Numbered from the stretch's first letter, positions 9,147 through 18,722 are shown. The stretch is DNA of 60,808 bases from an uncultured Gammaproteobacteria bacterium (GCA_937921935.1 CAKZWQ010000034.1:1-60808), one strand, 5' to 3'. The notes: generated from the sequence alone by a model not told the origin. Translations and numbers: made by a program.

Positions 9147-9575
9147 ATGGAATCCCTTGCCAATCAATGGCATGAGTGGCCTATACGAATCTATTACGAA
9201 GATACGGATGCCGAAGGCGTCGTGTATTTTGCGAATTACCTGAAATTCATGGAGCGTGGCCGCACGGAGTGGCTGCGCAGCCGGGGTATCGAGCAGGATG
9301 CCCTGCGCGAGGACGATGGCATTTGTTTCGTGGTGACTGAAACGGACCTGCGCTTTCGCCGGCCGGCCCGTTTTAATGACCAGCTCGTTGTGTGCACCCG
9401 CCTGACCCAGCTGGGTCGTGCCCGCTTCAAGCTGGACCAGAATATTCATCGCTTGCAGGACCGTGAAATGCTGGTCACCAGCTGTTGCGTTGCGGCCAGC
9501 GTTTCGGCCGACAAACTGATGCCGGTCAGGATGCCGGCCGGGCTGCGCGCCGCGTTGCCCGAGGGAAAGGAATAA
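9147..9575 (+). CDS. ybgC: YbgC acyl-CoA thioesterase
   Basis: A 142-aa hotdog-fold thioesterase that opens the tol-pal operon. The family signature YYEDTDAEGVVYFANYLKFM includes the catalytic Asp (first D of DTDAEG) and is complete. YbgC hydrolyses acyl-CoA or acyl-ACP and is linked to phospholipid metabolism alongside the Tol-Pal envelope complex. The stop overlaps the tolQ start by one base (TAATG), so translation is probably coupled. The length is normal for the family. Confidence 0.94.
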   Translation: MESLANQWHEWPIRIYYEDTDAEGVVYFANYLKFMERGRTEWLRSRGIEQDALREDDGICFVVTETDLRFRRPARFNDQLVVCTRLTQLGRARFKLDQNIHRLQDREMLVTSCCVAASVSADKLMPVRMPAGLRAALPEGKE

Positions 9576-10270
9576 TGAGCGGAAATCTGTCGTTTTTAGA
9601 ACTCATCTGGTCGGCCAGTCTTGTGGTTCAGCTGGTGATGCTGCTGTTGCTGGCCGCCTCGGTCTTTTCCTGGGCGATTATTTTGCGCAAGCGCGGGATC
9701 CTGCGGCAGGCGGTGGCCGGATCCAACAAGTTTGAGAAGAATTTCTGGTCTGGGGGCGACCTGACGGAGATTTACCAGGAAATCACCCGCGGCGGCGAGG
9801 CACCGGCGGATATGGCCGGTGTGTTCGAGGCCGGCTTTCGTGCCTTCCGCCGGCTTACCCAGCAAAGCGGTGTCTCTCCCGGCCAGGTCGTGGAGGGCGC
9901 GCAGCGGGCCATGCGGGTCGCCCAGACGCGGGAAATGGATCGGCTGGAAGAAAATCTGGCCAGCCTGGCCACCATCGGCTCGACCAGTCCTTATGTGGGC
10001 TTGTTCGGCACCGTCTGGGGCATCATGAATTCCTTCACGGCTTTGGGTAACGTGCAGTCGGCGACCCTGGCCATGGTGGCACCGGGTATCGCCGAAGCCC
10101 TGATCGCTACCGCCATGGGCCTGTTCGCGGCCATTCCCGCGGTTATTGCCTACAACCGTTACGCCGATAAGGTCACCCGACTGGAAGTGCGTTACGACAC
10201 TTTCGCTGAAGAATTCGCCACCATCCTGGAGCGCCATGCGCGCGCCCGGGTCAGCAGCGGAGCCAGCTGA
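9575..10270 (+). CDS. tolQ: TolQ, Tol-Pal energising channel subunit
   Basis: A 231-aa inner-membrane protein of the TolQ/ExbB/MotA family. I chose the ATG at 9575 because it overlaps the ybgC stop and gives the usual N-terminus (MSGNLSFLELIWSASLVVQL) with the first helix. The large cytoplasmic loop and the second and third helices (about residues 130-150 and 165-190, with GLFGTVWGIMNSF and ALIATAMGLFAAIPAV) are conserved. With TolR it forms the proton-driven motor that pulls TolA and drives outer-membrane constriction at division. The stop overlaps tolR. Confidence 0.95.
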   Translation: MSGNLSFLELIWSASLVVQLVMLLLLAASVFSWAIILRKRGILRQAVAGSNKFEKNFWSGGDLTEIYQEITRGGEAPADMAGVFEAGFRAFRRLTQQSGVSPGQVVEGAQRAMRVAQTREMDRLEENLASLATIGSTSPYVGLFGTVWGIMNSFTALGNVQSATLAMVAPGIAEALIATAMGLFAAIPAVIAYNRYADKVTRLEVRYDTFAEEFATILERHARARVSSGAS

Positions 10271-10740
10271 TGGCAGCCCGGGGCAAACGGCGGCTGATGG
10301 GCGAGATCAACGTGGTGCCTTACATCGATGTGATGCTGGTGTTGTTGATTATTTTTATGGTGACGGCGCCTTTGCTGACCCAGGGCATCGAAGTAGAGCT
10401 GCCCAGGGCGGCAGCCGAGCCCCTGGACCCGGATCTGACGCAGGACAACGAACCCCTGATTCTGTCAGTGGACGCCCAGGGTCAGTTCTTTCTGAATGTG
10501 GGTGACGAGGAAGAAACTCCCCAGGAGCCGGGGCGTATTCTGAGTCTGGCAGCCGCTGTGATTCGCCAGCAGCCAAAGACCCCGGTGCTGGTAAAAGCAG
10601 ATCAGGCAGTGCCTTACGGTCGCGTGGTAACAGCCATGGTGCTGTTGCAGCAGGCGGGTGCGGCCAAGGTTGGTTTCCTGACAGACCCGGCCGATCTTGA
10701 TCGCGCGCTGGCCGATGTCGGGGACCCGGAGCCTGTCTGA
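10270..10740 (+). CDS. tolR: TolR, Tol-Pal energising subunit
   Basis: A 156-aa ExbD/TolR-family protein: a short basic N-terminus, one membrane helix (NVVPYIDVMLVLLIIFMVTA) with the key proton-carrying Asp in YIDVML, then a periplasmic domain that binds peptidoglycan. The helix is followed by the usual LTQGIEVELPRA. An insertion-like acidic stretch (about residues 50-85) makes it slightly longer than E. coli TolR. It overlaps tolQ by one base, and tolA follows 3 bases downstream. Confidence 0.94.
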   Translation: MAARGKRRLMGEINVVPYIDVMLVLLIIFMVTAPLLTQGIEVELPRAAAEPLDPDLTQDNEPLILSVDAQGQFFLNVGDEEETPQEPGRILSLAAAVIRQQPKTPVLVKADQAVPYGRVVTAMVLLQQAGAAKVGFLTDPADLDRALADVGDPEPV

Positions 10741-10743
10741 CCC

Positions 10744-11619
10744 ATGGCGGCTGCTGCACTCAGGCGAACGCGGGGGCCGGTGTTCTGGTCTGTACTGGGG
10801 CATGGGGTTGTGCTGTTGCTGATGGTGGTCAATTTGCCCAGCTTGCGCTCCGGCACCAACCAGCCTGTCCGCCTGGCTATTGAGGCGGCGGTGGTGACCG
10901 ACGTGGAATCTGTGCGCGAGCGGGAACGCGATGCCGAGACCAGACGTCGGCTAGAGCGGGAGAAGGCAGCGGCGGCCCGCCAGGAGGAAGAGCGCCGCCA
11001 GCAGGAACTTGAGCGTCAGAAGGCCGCCCAGCAGCGCCAGGCGGAAGCGGAAAAGCAGCGGGTAGAGGCTGAGCGAATCGCTGTGCAGCGGCGCGAGGCA
11101 GCCGAACAGAAGCGCCAGGCGGAAGCCAAACAACGTCAGGCGGCCGAGGAGAAGCAACGCCAGGCAGCGGCAGAGAAACAGCGGCAGGCGGCTGAGGCGA
11201 AGCGACGCGAAGCCGAACAGCAGCGCCAGCGAGTCGAAGCTGAGCGCAAGGCAGCGGCCGAGGCCCAGCGGCAGCAGCAGCGTGAAGCCCAGCTGGCGGC
11301 CGAATTGGCTGCGGAACAGCAGCGTGAGGATGCTGTCCGGGGCGGTTTGCTGGACCAATGGGTGGAGGTGATTCGCCAGAAGGTGCAGCGCAATTGGGTC
11401 AATCCGCCGAGCGCGGGCACGGGCATTGAGTGCGAGGTCAGGGTGACGCAGATTCCGGGCGGTGAAGTTATCGATGTCCGCATCAGTCGCTGTAACGCGG
11501 ATGCGGCGGTCATGCGCTCCATCGAAAATGCTGTCTACAAGGCGTCACCACTGCCACCGCCCCCTGACGCCTCTTTATTCGAGAGAAACATTATATTTAA
11601 CTTTAAACCTATTGATTAA
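10744..11619 (+). CDS. tolA: TolA, envelope-spanning Tol protein
   Basis: A 291-aa protein with an N-terminal inner-membrane helix (about residues 12-32) that contacts TolQ-TolR. A long Ala/Glu/Gln/Lys/Arg-rich helical domain follows (about 55-195, repeated RQAEA-type units), then a C-terminal globular domain (about 200-291, QWVEVIRQKVQRNWVNPP) that binds TolB/Pal. The layout matches TolA; the helical region is shorter than in E. coli. The repetitive coding sequence makes long open frames on the opposite strand that are artefacts. It ends in two tandem TAA stops just before tolB. Confidence 0.93.
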   Translation: MAAAALRRTRGPVFWSVLGHGVVLLLMVVNLPSLRSGTNQPVRLAIEAAVVTDVESVRERERDAETRRRLEREKAAAARQEEERRQQELERQKAAQQRQAEAEKQRVEAERIAVQRREAAEQKRQAEAKQRQAAEEKQRQAAAEKQRQAAEAKRREAEQQRQRVEAERKAAAEAQRQQQREAQLAAELAAEQQREDAVRGGLLDQWVEVIRQKVQRNWVNPPSAGTGIECEVRVTQIPGGEVIDVRISRCNADAAVMRSIENAVYKASPLPPPPDASLFERNIIFNFKPID

Positions 11620-11622
11620 TAA

Positions 11623-12951
11623 GTGAAAATATCTCTAATGCTGAATCCTATTCATGTGTCGAAAGGCTGGGTGCTGTTGCTGTCCCTGTGGGCAATCAGC
11701 GCCTCGGCCGAACTGCGTATCGAGATCCGCCAGGGCGTGGAAAAAGCCATACCCGTGGCCATCGTGCCCTTTGGCTGGGAGGGCACCGGAGCCGCCCCCT
11801 TTGATATTGCCGAAGTGGTTGCTGCCGATCTGGCCCGGTCCGGGCGTTACGCGCCCTTACCCCGCGCTGACATGGTGGCTCGGCCCACCGAGGGTCGCCA
11901 GGTGGATTTCGGCGACTGGCGATTGCTGGGCACGGACATCGTGGTGGTGGGTCGCCTGATTCCCGAGGCCGGTGATGCCTTCATGATTCAGTTTCAGGTC
12001 TTCGACGTCCTGCGGGGCGAGCAGTTGCTGGGCTATCGGCAGCCGGCCCGGGCCAGTTCCCTGCGCGGCGCCGCCCATCGCGTGGCCGACCTGATTTACG
12101 AAGAGTTAACCGGTATCCGGGGAATTTTCGGCACGCGGATTGCCTACATCACGGTCACGGGGCCGCCTGAAAAGCGCCAGCACCAGCTCATCGTGGCCGA
12201 CGCTGACGGGGCTAATGCCCGGGTTTTGGTGTCCAGTCTGGCGCCCCTGATGTCGCCGGCCTGGTCCCCGGACGGTCGCAAGCTGGCCTATGTGTCTTTT
12301 GAGGGCAATCAGTCGGCCGTCTACATTCAGACTCTGCGCTCGGGGGCCCGTGAGCGGGTCTCCGACCGGCCAGGGGTTAACGGCGCCCCTGCCTGGTCTC
12401 CCGATGGTCGCAAGCTCGCCCTGACCCTGTCTAAAGGCAGTCCCAATCTGGACATTTACACCCTGAATATCAAAGACCAGGTCCTGACCCGGCTGACCCG
12501 GCGGGCGTCGATTGATACGGAAGCGGCCTGGTCACGCGACGGACGGGATATCTATTTCACCTCGGATCGCGGCGGCGCGCCCCAGGTTTACCGCGTTGCG
12601 GCAGCCGGCGGCGCCGAGCCCGAGCGGGTAACCTTCGAGGGCCGCTATAACGCGCGCCCGCGGCCCAGTCCCGCCGGGGAGCAGCTGGCTATCGTGCACA
12701 ACGATCGCGGCAACTATAGAATCGCGGCGGTCGATCTGGATAGGCGCGGTACCCTGATGGTGTTAACCAGCGGCGAACTGGACGAGTCGCCGAGCTTCGC
12801 GCCAAATGGGGAAACCGTGATGTACGCGACACGGCAGCGAGGACGAGGGATCCTTGCTACTGTGTCCGCCGACGGTCGAATCAGGAATGAGATTGCAGCG
12901 CTCGAGGGCGATATTCGCGAGCCTGCCTGGGGACCATTCCGAGCGAATTGA
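11623..12951 (+). CDS. tolB: TolB periplasmic beta-propeller
   Basis: A 442-aa periplasmic protein. The GTG at 11623 (or the ATG five codons later) starts a signal peptide ending near ASAE at about residue 30. An N-terminal alpha/beta domain (about 30-165) is followed by a six-bladed propeller with repeated PAWSPDGRKLA and TSDRGG-type blades. TolB binds Pal and TolA and couples the inner-membrane motor to the outer membrane. The tolA-tolB junction is unusually AT-rich for this region, which probably keeps the initiation site unstructured. Confidence 0.95.
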   Translation: MKISLMLNPIHVSKGWVLLLSLWAISASAELRIEIRQGVEKAIPVAIVPFGWEGTGAAPFDIAEVVAADLARSGRYAPLPRADMVARPTEGRQVDFGDWRLLGTDIVVVGRLIPEAGDAFMIQFQVFDVLRGEQLLGYRQPARASSLRGAAHRVADLIYEELTGIRGIFGTRIAYITVTGPPEKRQHQLIVADADGANARVLVSSLAPLMSPAWSPDGRKLAYVSFEGNQSAVYIQTLRSGARERVSDRPGVNGAPAWSPDGRKLALTLSKGSPNLDIYTLNIKDQVLTRLTRRASIDTEAAWSRDGRDIYFTSDRGGAPQVYRVAAAGGAEPERVTFEGRYNARPRPSPAGEQLAIVHNDRGNYRIAAVDLDRRGTLMVLTSGELDESPSFAPNGETVMYATRQRGRGILATVSADGRIRNEIAALEGDIREPAWGPFRAN

Positions 12952-13012
12952 CTGACAGGGTTGTTGTTATCGGTCGGATGTCGGCCGCATTGAATATAGG
13001 GAGATACGGGTC

Positions 13013-13573
13013 ATGAACCCAGTGCGTTTTAGTTTTCTAGTTTTACTGGCCATGGTGTTAATGGCCTGTAGTGGTCAGGAAGGCACCAGCCAGGGCGATG
13101 GTGCCCCGGACGAATACAGTGCGGGTGCTGACGGCGCCGGTTCCGGCGGATCGGGTGATGACAGCCTGGGCGCCGGCAGCCGATTCGGCGGGGATGATGA
13201 CATGGGCGGAGAGGCCCAGATGTTCGGTCCCGACGCCCCCGTGGAAAATCGGGTGGTGTACTTCGCCTACGACCAGAGCGAAGTCAGTGAACAGTATCGT
13301 GAGCTGCTGTCCCGCCACGGCGCCTACCTTGCCGACAACCCTGACGTGCGGGTTCGCCTGGAAGGTCACGCCGACGAGCAGGGCAGCCGCGAGTACAACA
13401 TCGGCCTGGGCGAACGCCGCGCCCAAGCCGTGCGGCAGTACCTGTTGTTACAGGGCGTGGGTGCCACGCAGCTGACCACAGTCAGCTATGGCGAAGAACG
13501 TCCCGGTGTTCTGGGCAGTGATGACGAGGCCTGGGCTCTGAATCGCCGCGTGGAGCTGGTCTACAGCCGTTAA
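13013..13573 (+). CDS. pal: Pal peptidoglycan-associated lipoprotein
   Basis: A 186-aa lipoprotein with signal MNPVRFSFLVLLAMVLMAC and lipobox VLMAC. A Gly/Asp/Ser-rich linker (about 20-70) leads to the OmpA-like peptidoglycan-binding domain (about 78-186), which includes VYFAYDQSEV, LEGHADEQGSREYN, LGERRAQAV and a C-terminal NRRVELVY. These are the diaminopimelate-binding residues of the family. It anchors the outer membrane to the wall and receives TolB. It lies between tolB and cpoB as expected. Confidence 0.96.
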   Translation: MNPVRFSFLVLLAMVLMACSGQEGTSQGDGAPDEYSAGADGAGSGGSGDDSLGAGSRFGGDDDMGGEAQMFGPDAPVENRVVYFAYDQSEVSEQYRELLSRHGAYLADNPDVRVRLEGHADEQGSREYNIGLGERRAQAVRQYLLLQGVGATQLTTVSYGEERPGVLGSDDEAWALNRRVELVYSR

Positions 13574-13590
13574 GGCATCCGGAGACGGAT

Positions 13591-14367
13591 ATGCGCTTAA
13601 GTCATTCACTACTGGTCCTGGGCTTCGCGTTGCTGGCAAGTGGTTGCGAGCTCATGGTTGCCCCCGAGGACGACCCGACCTACATCAAGACCACGGAGCT
13701 GGATAATCGCGTGACGCGGCTAGAGCGCCTGGTTGAGAACGAGGGCCTGACCACCTTACTTGCCCGCGTGGACGCGCTGCAGAAAGATACTCAGGAGCTG
13801 CGTGCCCAGGTCGAGGAGATGAAATACGAAGCCGAGCAATCGGGTGACCGGCAGCGGCAACTCTATCTGGACGTGGATCAGCGCCTGCAGACTATCGAGA
13901 CGGCCGCTTTGCGGCTGACGGAAGACCGCAGCGTACTGGAGGGCAGCGCCCTTGCGGCCGGCCAGCTGCCGGTGCCGGGGGGCACGGACCGTGCCAACTA
14001 CCAGGCCTCCTTCGAGTTACTCAAGCAGGGTCGCTATGACGAAGCTGCCAGTGCGCTACAGCAGTTCATGGTGGCGTTTCCGAATAGCGAGTATGCCGAC
14101 AACGCGCAGTACTGGCTGGCGGAAACTCACTATGTGACCCAGGACTACAAGACGGCCCTCAAAGAGTTCCAGGTGGTTCTGGATCGCTTCCCCCAGTCTC
14201 GCAAGTTGCCCGATGCCCTGCTGAAAATCGGCTTCTGCAATTACGAACTGCAGCAGTGGTCTGGCGCCCGTGATGCCTTATCAACCGTCGCCAGTCGTTA
14301 CCCGGAAACCACGGCGGCACGGCTTGCCAATCAGCGCCTGGAACGGATGTCCGGCGAAGGCATCTAG
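13591..14367 (+). CDS. cpoB: CpoB (YbgF) cell-division coordinator
   Basis: A 258-aa periplasmic protein with a signal sequence (about residues 1-19), an N-terminal coiled coil (about 35-110) that trimerises, and C-terminal TPR repeats (about 130-255, with FELLKQGRYDEAASALQQF and NAQYWLAETHYV). CpoB links Tol-Pal action to PBP1B during division. The signal ends in LLASGC, a weak lipobox, so this version might be lipidated; the E. coli protein is not. It starts 17 bases after pal. Confidence 0.92.
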   Translation: MRLSHSLLVLGFALLASGCELMVAPEDDPTYIKTTELDNRVTRLERLVENEGLTTLLARVDALQKDTQELRAQVEEMKYEAEQSGDRQRQLYLDVDQRLQTIETAALRLTEDRSVLEGSALAAGQLPVPGGTDRANYQASFELLKQGRYDEAASALQQFMVAFPNSEYADNAQYWLAETHYVTQDYKTALKEFQVVLDRFPQSRKLPDALLKIGFCNYELQQWSGARDALSTVASRYPETTAARLANQRLERMSGEGI

Positions 14368-14388
14368 TTCGGGCCAGAAAGAATTTCA

Positions 14389-15060
14389 GTGGCCGAGAGT
14401 CAAAAAGTCGTGTCGCGCGATACGCGTCTGCGCATCACCGAGATTTTTTACTCGCTGCAGGGTGAGTCTCGTCCTGCAGGCCTGCCCACCGTCTTTGTGC
14501 GCCTGACAGGCTGCCCTCTGCGCTGTGTATATTGCGATACGGCTTATGCTTTTCACGGCGGCACGCCACGGCAGCTCGAAGAGGTCGTGCAGGATGTGCT
14601 GAACTTCGGCGTCCCGCGAGTCTGCGTAACCGGCGGCGAACCCCTGGCACAGCCCGCCTGCCTGCAGTTGCTCAGTCAATTGTCTGACCGGGATCTGGAT
14701 GTTTCCCTGGAAACCAGCGGCGCCCTGGATCTGGCGCGCGTCGATGAGCGCGTCACCATTGTCATGGATCTGAAAACGCCTGCTTCAGGCGAGTTGGATC
14801 GCAACTTGTGGTCTAACCTGGCGTGCCTTAAAGATGGCGACCAGATTAAATTTGTTATCTGTGATCGCGCGGACTACGAGTGGGCGCGAGTGCAACTCGA
14901 AGCACATGATCTGACCGGCCGTTTTGCCGTCCTGTTTTCGCCGTCCTGGGGGCAGCTGGAACCGCGGGACCTGGCTGAGTGGATTCTCGAAGATCGCCTG
15001 GAGGTGCGTTGCCAGGTGCAGTTGCACAAGTACCTCTGGGGTGACGCGCCAGGGCACTGA
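14389..15060 (+). CDS. queE: QueE 7-carboxy-7-deazaguanine synthase
   Basis: A 223-aa radical-SAM enzyme that rearranges 6-carboxytetrahydropterin to 7-carboxy-7-deazaguanine in queuosine synthesis. The cluster-binding motif C-x3-C-x2-C is visible as [11 protein letters not shown], preceded by the typical [14 protein letters not shown], and a VTGGEPL motif follows at about residue 84. It begins with GTG, 21 bases after cpoB. It is followed by queC, the next enzyme of the pathway, 2 bases downstream. Confidence 0.95.
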   Translation: MAESQKVVSRDTRLRITEIFYSLQGESRPAGLPTVFVRLTGCPLRCVYCDTAYAFHGGTPRQLEEVVQDVLNFGVPRVCVTGGEPLAQPACLQLLSQLSDRDLDVSLETSGALDLARVDERVTIVMDLKTPASGELDRNLWSNLACLKDGDQIKFVICDRADYEWARVQLEAHDLTGRFAVLFSPSWGQLEPRDLAEWILEDRLEVRCQVQLHKYLWGDAPGH

Positions 15061-15062
15061 CT

Positions 15063-15749
15063 ATGTCGCAGACTCAAGGCAAAGCAGTGGTCATGCTATC
15101 GGGCGGGATGGACTCGGCCACCTGCCTGGCTATCGCCGTGGCCGAGGGCTGCGAGACCCACGCCCTGAGTTTCAACTATCAACAGCGGCACCAGGCCGAA
15201 TTGTCGGCCGCAGCTGAACTGGCCACGCAACTCGGCGCAGCCAGCCATCAGACCCTGAATCTTGATCTGGGCGACCTGGGCGGCTCCGCCCTGACGGACA
15301 GGCGCATCGCGGTGCCCGAAAGTCCCGGGGAAGGGATCCCGGTGACCTATGTGCCGGCGCGCAACACGGTTTTTCTTTCCCTGGCCCTGGCCTTGGCCGA
15401 GGTGCTGGATGCTGAGCGAATTTACGCGGGTGTGAATGCCATTGACTACTCGGGCTACCCCGACTGCCGGCCAGAATACCTGGCAGCCTTTCAGGCCATG
15501 GCAAATCTCGCGACCAAGCGGGGCGTGGAGGGCCGGCCCATCGAGATACGTGCGCCCCTGTTGCGGCTGAGCAAGGCTGAAATTGTTCGGCGGGGTAGTG
15601 AACTGGGTGTGGACTTTAGCCGGACCGTATCCTGCTATCAGGCCGACGCTGCGGGCCATGCCTGCGGGCGTTGCGATGCCTGCCGTCTTCGTCGACAGGG
15701 ATTCGCCGATGCCGGGGTTCCCGACCCCACCCACTACTTTGCACAATGA
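15063..15749 (+). CDS. queC: QueC 7-cyano-7-deazaguanine synthase
   Basis: A 228-aa ATP-dependent enzyme that converts 7-carboxy-7-deazaguanine to preQ0. The PP-loop is SGGMDSAT at residues 14-21. The zinc site near the C-terminus has the family spacing C-x8-C-x2-C-x2-C ([17 protein letters not shown]). The intermediate [17 protein letters not shown] segment is typical. It starts 2 bases after queE. queD and queF are not in the window. Confidence 0.96.
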   Translation: MSQTQGKAVVMLSGGMDSATCLAIAVAEGCETHALSFNYQQRHQAELSAAAELATQLGAASHQTLNLDLGDLGGSALTDRRIAVPESPGEGIPVTYVPARNTVFLSLALALAEVLDAERIYAGVNAIDYSGYPDCRPEYLAAFQAMANLATKRGVEGRPIEIRAPLLRLSKAEIVRRGSELGVDFSRTVSCYQADAAGHACGRCDACRLRRQGFADAGVPDPTHYFAQ

Positions 15750-15887
15750 TTGGTCACCGGGCGCCCTTCCGGTATGATTGCGGCCCTTCCAGCCATCGCC
15801 TGTGCGGTTCCTGCCGGTAAAACCGGTGCCGGAGACCGGGCGCTCCGCGCGATATGGCGGAAGGAACTCCAGCAATGATTGCAGCAT

Positions 15888-15963
15888 GGGCCGTTAGCTC
15901 AGTTGGTAGAGCAGGTGGCTTTTAACCACTTGGTCGCTGGTTCGAATCCAGCACGGCCCACCA
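15888..15963 (+). tRNA. tRNA-Lys(UUU)
   Basis: A 76-base cloverleaf with encoded CCA. The acceptor stem GGGCCGT pairs with ACGGCCC, the D stem is GCTC/GAGC, the anticodon stem GGTGG/CCACT holds loop CTTTTAA (anticodon TTT), and the T stem GCTGG/CCAGC holds TTCGAAT. The discriminator is A. Anticodon and overall sequence match bacterial tRNA-Lys. Confidence 0.97.
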
Positions 15964-16406
15964 TTTTTCTCCGTCATGCGCCCGCCCCGGGGCATGACGG
16001 GCCTTTGCCCTCGTGTCAGGCTCCGGTCGCCGGGAGCCCTTTTTTCTCAGTTTCCGCAGGGCCGGGTCCGGGCCGTTAAGATTTTAGGATGGGCGCGCTG
16101 ATGCGCTGGTCTTTCAGGGTGGCCCGCGGTACCGCGGATTATTGGAAGGGGGCTGCTGGTTTTCCGGGCCCTGAGCCGCCGTGCAGCGAGCAGCCACGGC
16201 TATTGCTGTCTCCGGCTGGCCGGAATCGGCATCGTAGCAGGGTCCCGGCGACCCACGGTTTTCTGGATTATGTGATCATAAACATGGCGTGGCCTTCTCC
16301 ATCGCTTAAAATTCAACCTGCAGGTTCCTTAAGGCCAAGCCAGCCTAGGCCAGTTCGTTGTCAGGCTCGGCGATTTAACTAAAAAAAGCGGTCAGCAAGA
16401 CGAATC
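15964..16406. other. Intergenic region after tRNA-Lys
   Basis: About 440 bases holding the terminator at 16019-16045. No gene with a ribosome-binding site or family match was seen, no copy of the tRNA 3' end that would mark an integration site, and no clear promoter. A promoter for the glycan cluster is expected near 16300-16390, where an AT-rich patch precedes the GTG. Confidence 0.5.
16019..16045 (+). terminator. Rho-independent terminator after tRNA-Lys
   Basis: GGCTCC (16019-16024) pairs with GGAGCC (16033-16038), with further G-C pairing inside the loop, followed by C and six T. It is suited to ending the tRNA transcript. Confidence 0.7.
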
Positions 16407-17801
16407 GTGAAAACATCCGCAGCAGACATCCCGTCGCTAGATTTGCCCGATAACGCCGTTATTGGCGTCTTAGGCCATTATGGCAATGAGAACCTCGGTG
16501 ATGAGGCCAGCATTGATGCGTTGATCGCCCAGATTCGTCAGCGTTTGCCGGCTGCCCGGCCAGCTGGATTTTCCGTCAACCCTCTGGACACAGCAGAGCG
16601 TTTTGGAATTCCGGCTTATCCCATTCGACGGGGTCTGAGTAACCGGCGGCCCTCCGAGCAACCGATTCCCGCGTCAGCGGGCCCTTCAGGCGAGTCTGCC
16701 GATAGCGGTTTACGGGCCCGACTTAAATCGATTCCTTGGTTGCGTGACGGGGTGATTTTACTCCGCCAGTTGCTTGGCGCAGTCGCCGGTTGCCCCGGCG
16801 AGTTGCGATTCCTGATGCGCGCCTTCGGGCAGGTGCGGGGATTGGACCTGCTCATGGTGGCCGGCTCCAATCAGTTTCTCGACAATTTCGGCGGCACATG
16901 GGGATTTCCCTATACTTTATTGAAGTGGACTCTGCTGGCCAGGCTTTCCGGAACTCCCGTCATATTCGTCTGCATTGGCGCTGGCCCCCTTGATCGGGCG
17001 CTGAGCAAGCGCATGATTTGCTGGGCACTGGGTTTGTCGACCTATGTGTCATTTCGCGATAAGGCTTCGCAACAATTGCTTGAGGAGTCAGGATACAGGG
17101 GCAAAAGCTGGGTCTATCCGGATCTGGCTTTTGGCTTGCCCGGTGCCCTGGGCAGTCGCGGTGGGCTGACGGCCGACGCCAAACTGCTGGTCGGAATCAA
17201 TCCCATGCCGGTCTACGACAAACGCTATTGGTTTGTACATGACGAGGGGCTCTACCAGGGCTATGTCGAACAGCTGGCTGCCTGCGCGGCCGAGTTTATG
17301 GCTGACGGGCATCAATGCATCCTGTGGTCCAGCCATCCGCGGGATGAATTGGTGATCGAGGATGTCATGCTGGCCCTGGAGGCCCGTCTGGGGCGCAGCC
17401 TGGACCGAGCCGAGATGGTTCATGCCCCAAGGAGTGTAAAATCTCTGGTCGATACCCTGGGGCAACTGGATTTGTCCATCGCCACGCGTTTCCATGGTGT
17501 GGTGTTGTCCTTGTGGGCAGGCTTGCCAACGGTGTCTATTTGCTATTACCGAAAGCAGAATGATGTGATGGAAGACTTGGGACAAGGCGGGATGACGCTG
17601 GCGTTCGAGGATCTCGACGGTGAGGTGCTTCTTGAGCGTTTCCGAGAGCTAGCAGCTCGTCGCGGCCTTGTGCGCGGCGAACTGGAAACCGGCGTGCAGG
17701 TCTACCGCCAAGCCCTGTCGGCTCAGTTTGATGGTTTGTTCGGTGCTGTTGGTAGCCGCCAGGACGTGGGGTTGACCCGCGCGCAATGGCACCAGACTTG
17801 A
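16407..17801 (+). CDS. Polysaccharide pyruvyl transferase family protein
   Basis: A 464-aa protein of the CsaB/WcaK type. The N-terminus has GVLGHYGNENLGDEASIDAL, the usual G-x-x-N-x-G-D-E phosphate-loop-like start. The C-terminal half has LGQLDLSIATRFHGVVLSLWAGLP, matching the family's conserved R-x-H-x-x-x-x-x-x-x-G-x-P. Members transfer pyruvate from phosphoenolpyruvate to sugars of surface polymers. It starts with GTG and overlaps the following glycosyltransferase by 16 bases. It is longer than CsaB because of an insertion near residues 75-110. The substrate is unknown. Confidence 0.82.
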   Translation: MKTSAADIPSLDLPDNAVIGVLGHYGNENLGDEASIDALIAQIRQRLPAARPAGFSVNPLDTAERFGIPAYPIRRGLSNRRPSEQPIPASAGPSGESADSGLRARLKSIPWLRDGVILLRQLLGAVAGCPGELRFLMRAFGQVRGLDLLMVAGSNQFLDNFGGTWGFPYTLLKWTLLARLSGTPVIFVCIGAGPLDRALSKRMICWALGLSTYVSFRDKASQQLLEESGYRGKSWVYPDLAFGLPGALGSRGGLTADAKLLVGINPMPVYDKRYWFVHDEGLYQGYVEQLAACAAEFMADGHQCILWSSHPRDELVIEDVMLALEARLGRSLDRAEMVHAPRSVKSLVDTLGQLDLSIATRFHGVVLSLWAGLPTVSICYYRKQNDVMEDLGQGGMTLAFEDLDGEVLLERFRELAARRGLVRGELETGVQVYRQALSAQFDGLFGAVGSRQDVGLTRAQWHQT

Positions 17802-18685
17802 GTCATATTCCTGTCATCAGCGTCGGTATGCCTGTTTACAACGGCGAACGATATCTTGAATCCGCCATTCGGGCTGTTCTGGATCAGACCTTCGATAATT
17901 TCGAGCTGATCATTTCCGACAATGCCTCCACCGATCGCACCGCCGAAATCTGCAATGATTTTGCCGCCAGAGATTCTCGCGTGCGCTTCAGTCGTAATCC
18001 GGACAATATTGGTGCTGCCGGTAACTACAATCGAGTGTTCGAGCTGGCACGCGCACCGTACTTCCGCTGGATGAATGCGGATGATTCCTGCATGCCGACC
18101 CTGCACGAGCTTTGCCTGAAAGCTTTGGAAGAAAACCGCGATGCTGTGTTGACTTACGGCAAAACAGCCATCATGGACGAGGAGGGCAAGGTCCTCGAAC
18201 CCTATGATGACAACCTGGATTTGCGCCAGGCGACGGCCAAGGAGCGCTACCAGAAGTTTTTTGCGGCGGTCGGCTTGACCAATGCCATTTACGGGCTGAT
18301 GCGAACCTCAGTGGTCGCGCGGACCGGGCTGATGCGCAACGGCAGCTTTCCTGCTGCTGATATCAATCTAATGGCTGAATTGACGCTGCACGGCAAGTTC
18401 ATCGAGCTGCCAGAGCAGCTGTTTTATCGGCGCATGCATCCTCAGTCCAGCAGTTGGCAGCGTGATAACGATGAAATTCAGCAGACCTTCTGGACGGGGC
18501 GGGATGAGAGTTTCCGCTGGCCTAACTGGAAGACATACGTTGATCATATGCAGTCCATTAGCCATGCGCCTCTTGGGTTCGGCGAGAAGCTCAGCCTGCA
18601 GGGACATATGCTGCGGCGAATGATGTGGTCGCGCCAGGCGCTGCTGCGGGATGTATTTCTCGAGTTTCGCCGGTTAGGCGGCTAG
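17786..18685 (+). CDS. Family 2 glycosyltransferase
   Basis: A 299-aa GT-A fold enzyme. The N-terminus PVISVGMPVYNGERYLESAI and ISDNASTDRTAEIC are the nucleotide-sugar binding elements, and NADDSC (about residue 94) supplies the acidic D-x-D-like metal site. No membrane helix is visible, so it is probably a cytoplasmic or peripheral enzyme adding a sugar to a lipid-linked glycan. It overlaps the pyruvyl transferase gene. Donor and acceptor cannot be inferred. Confidence 0.88.
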   Translation: MAPDLSHIPVISVGMPVYNGERYLESAIRAVLDQTFDNFELIISDNASTDRTAEICNDFAARDSRVRFSRNPDNIGAAGNYNRVFELARAPYFRWMNADDSCMPTLHELCLKALEENRDAVLTYGKTAIMDEEGKVLEPYDDNLDLRQATAKERYQKFFAAVGLTNAIYGLMRTSVVARTGLMRNGSFPAADINLMAELTLHGKFIELPEQLFYRRMHPQSSSWQRDNDEIQQTFWTGRDESFRWPNWKTYVDHMQSISHAPLGFGEKLSLQGHMLRRMMWSRQALLRDVFLEFRRLGG

Positions 18686-18722
18686 TCGTGACGAATTCCA
18701 TGAACATGAGCAGGATTGATTG

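Noticed and set aside
10951..11522. Long minus-strand frames inside tolA
   Set aside because: They are by-products of the repetitive Ala/Gln/Lys-rich coding sequence.
15888..16406. Integration site at tRNA-Lys
   Set aside because: No integrase gene and no repeat of the tRNA 3' end were found nearby.
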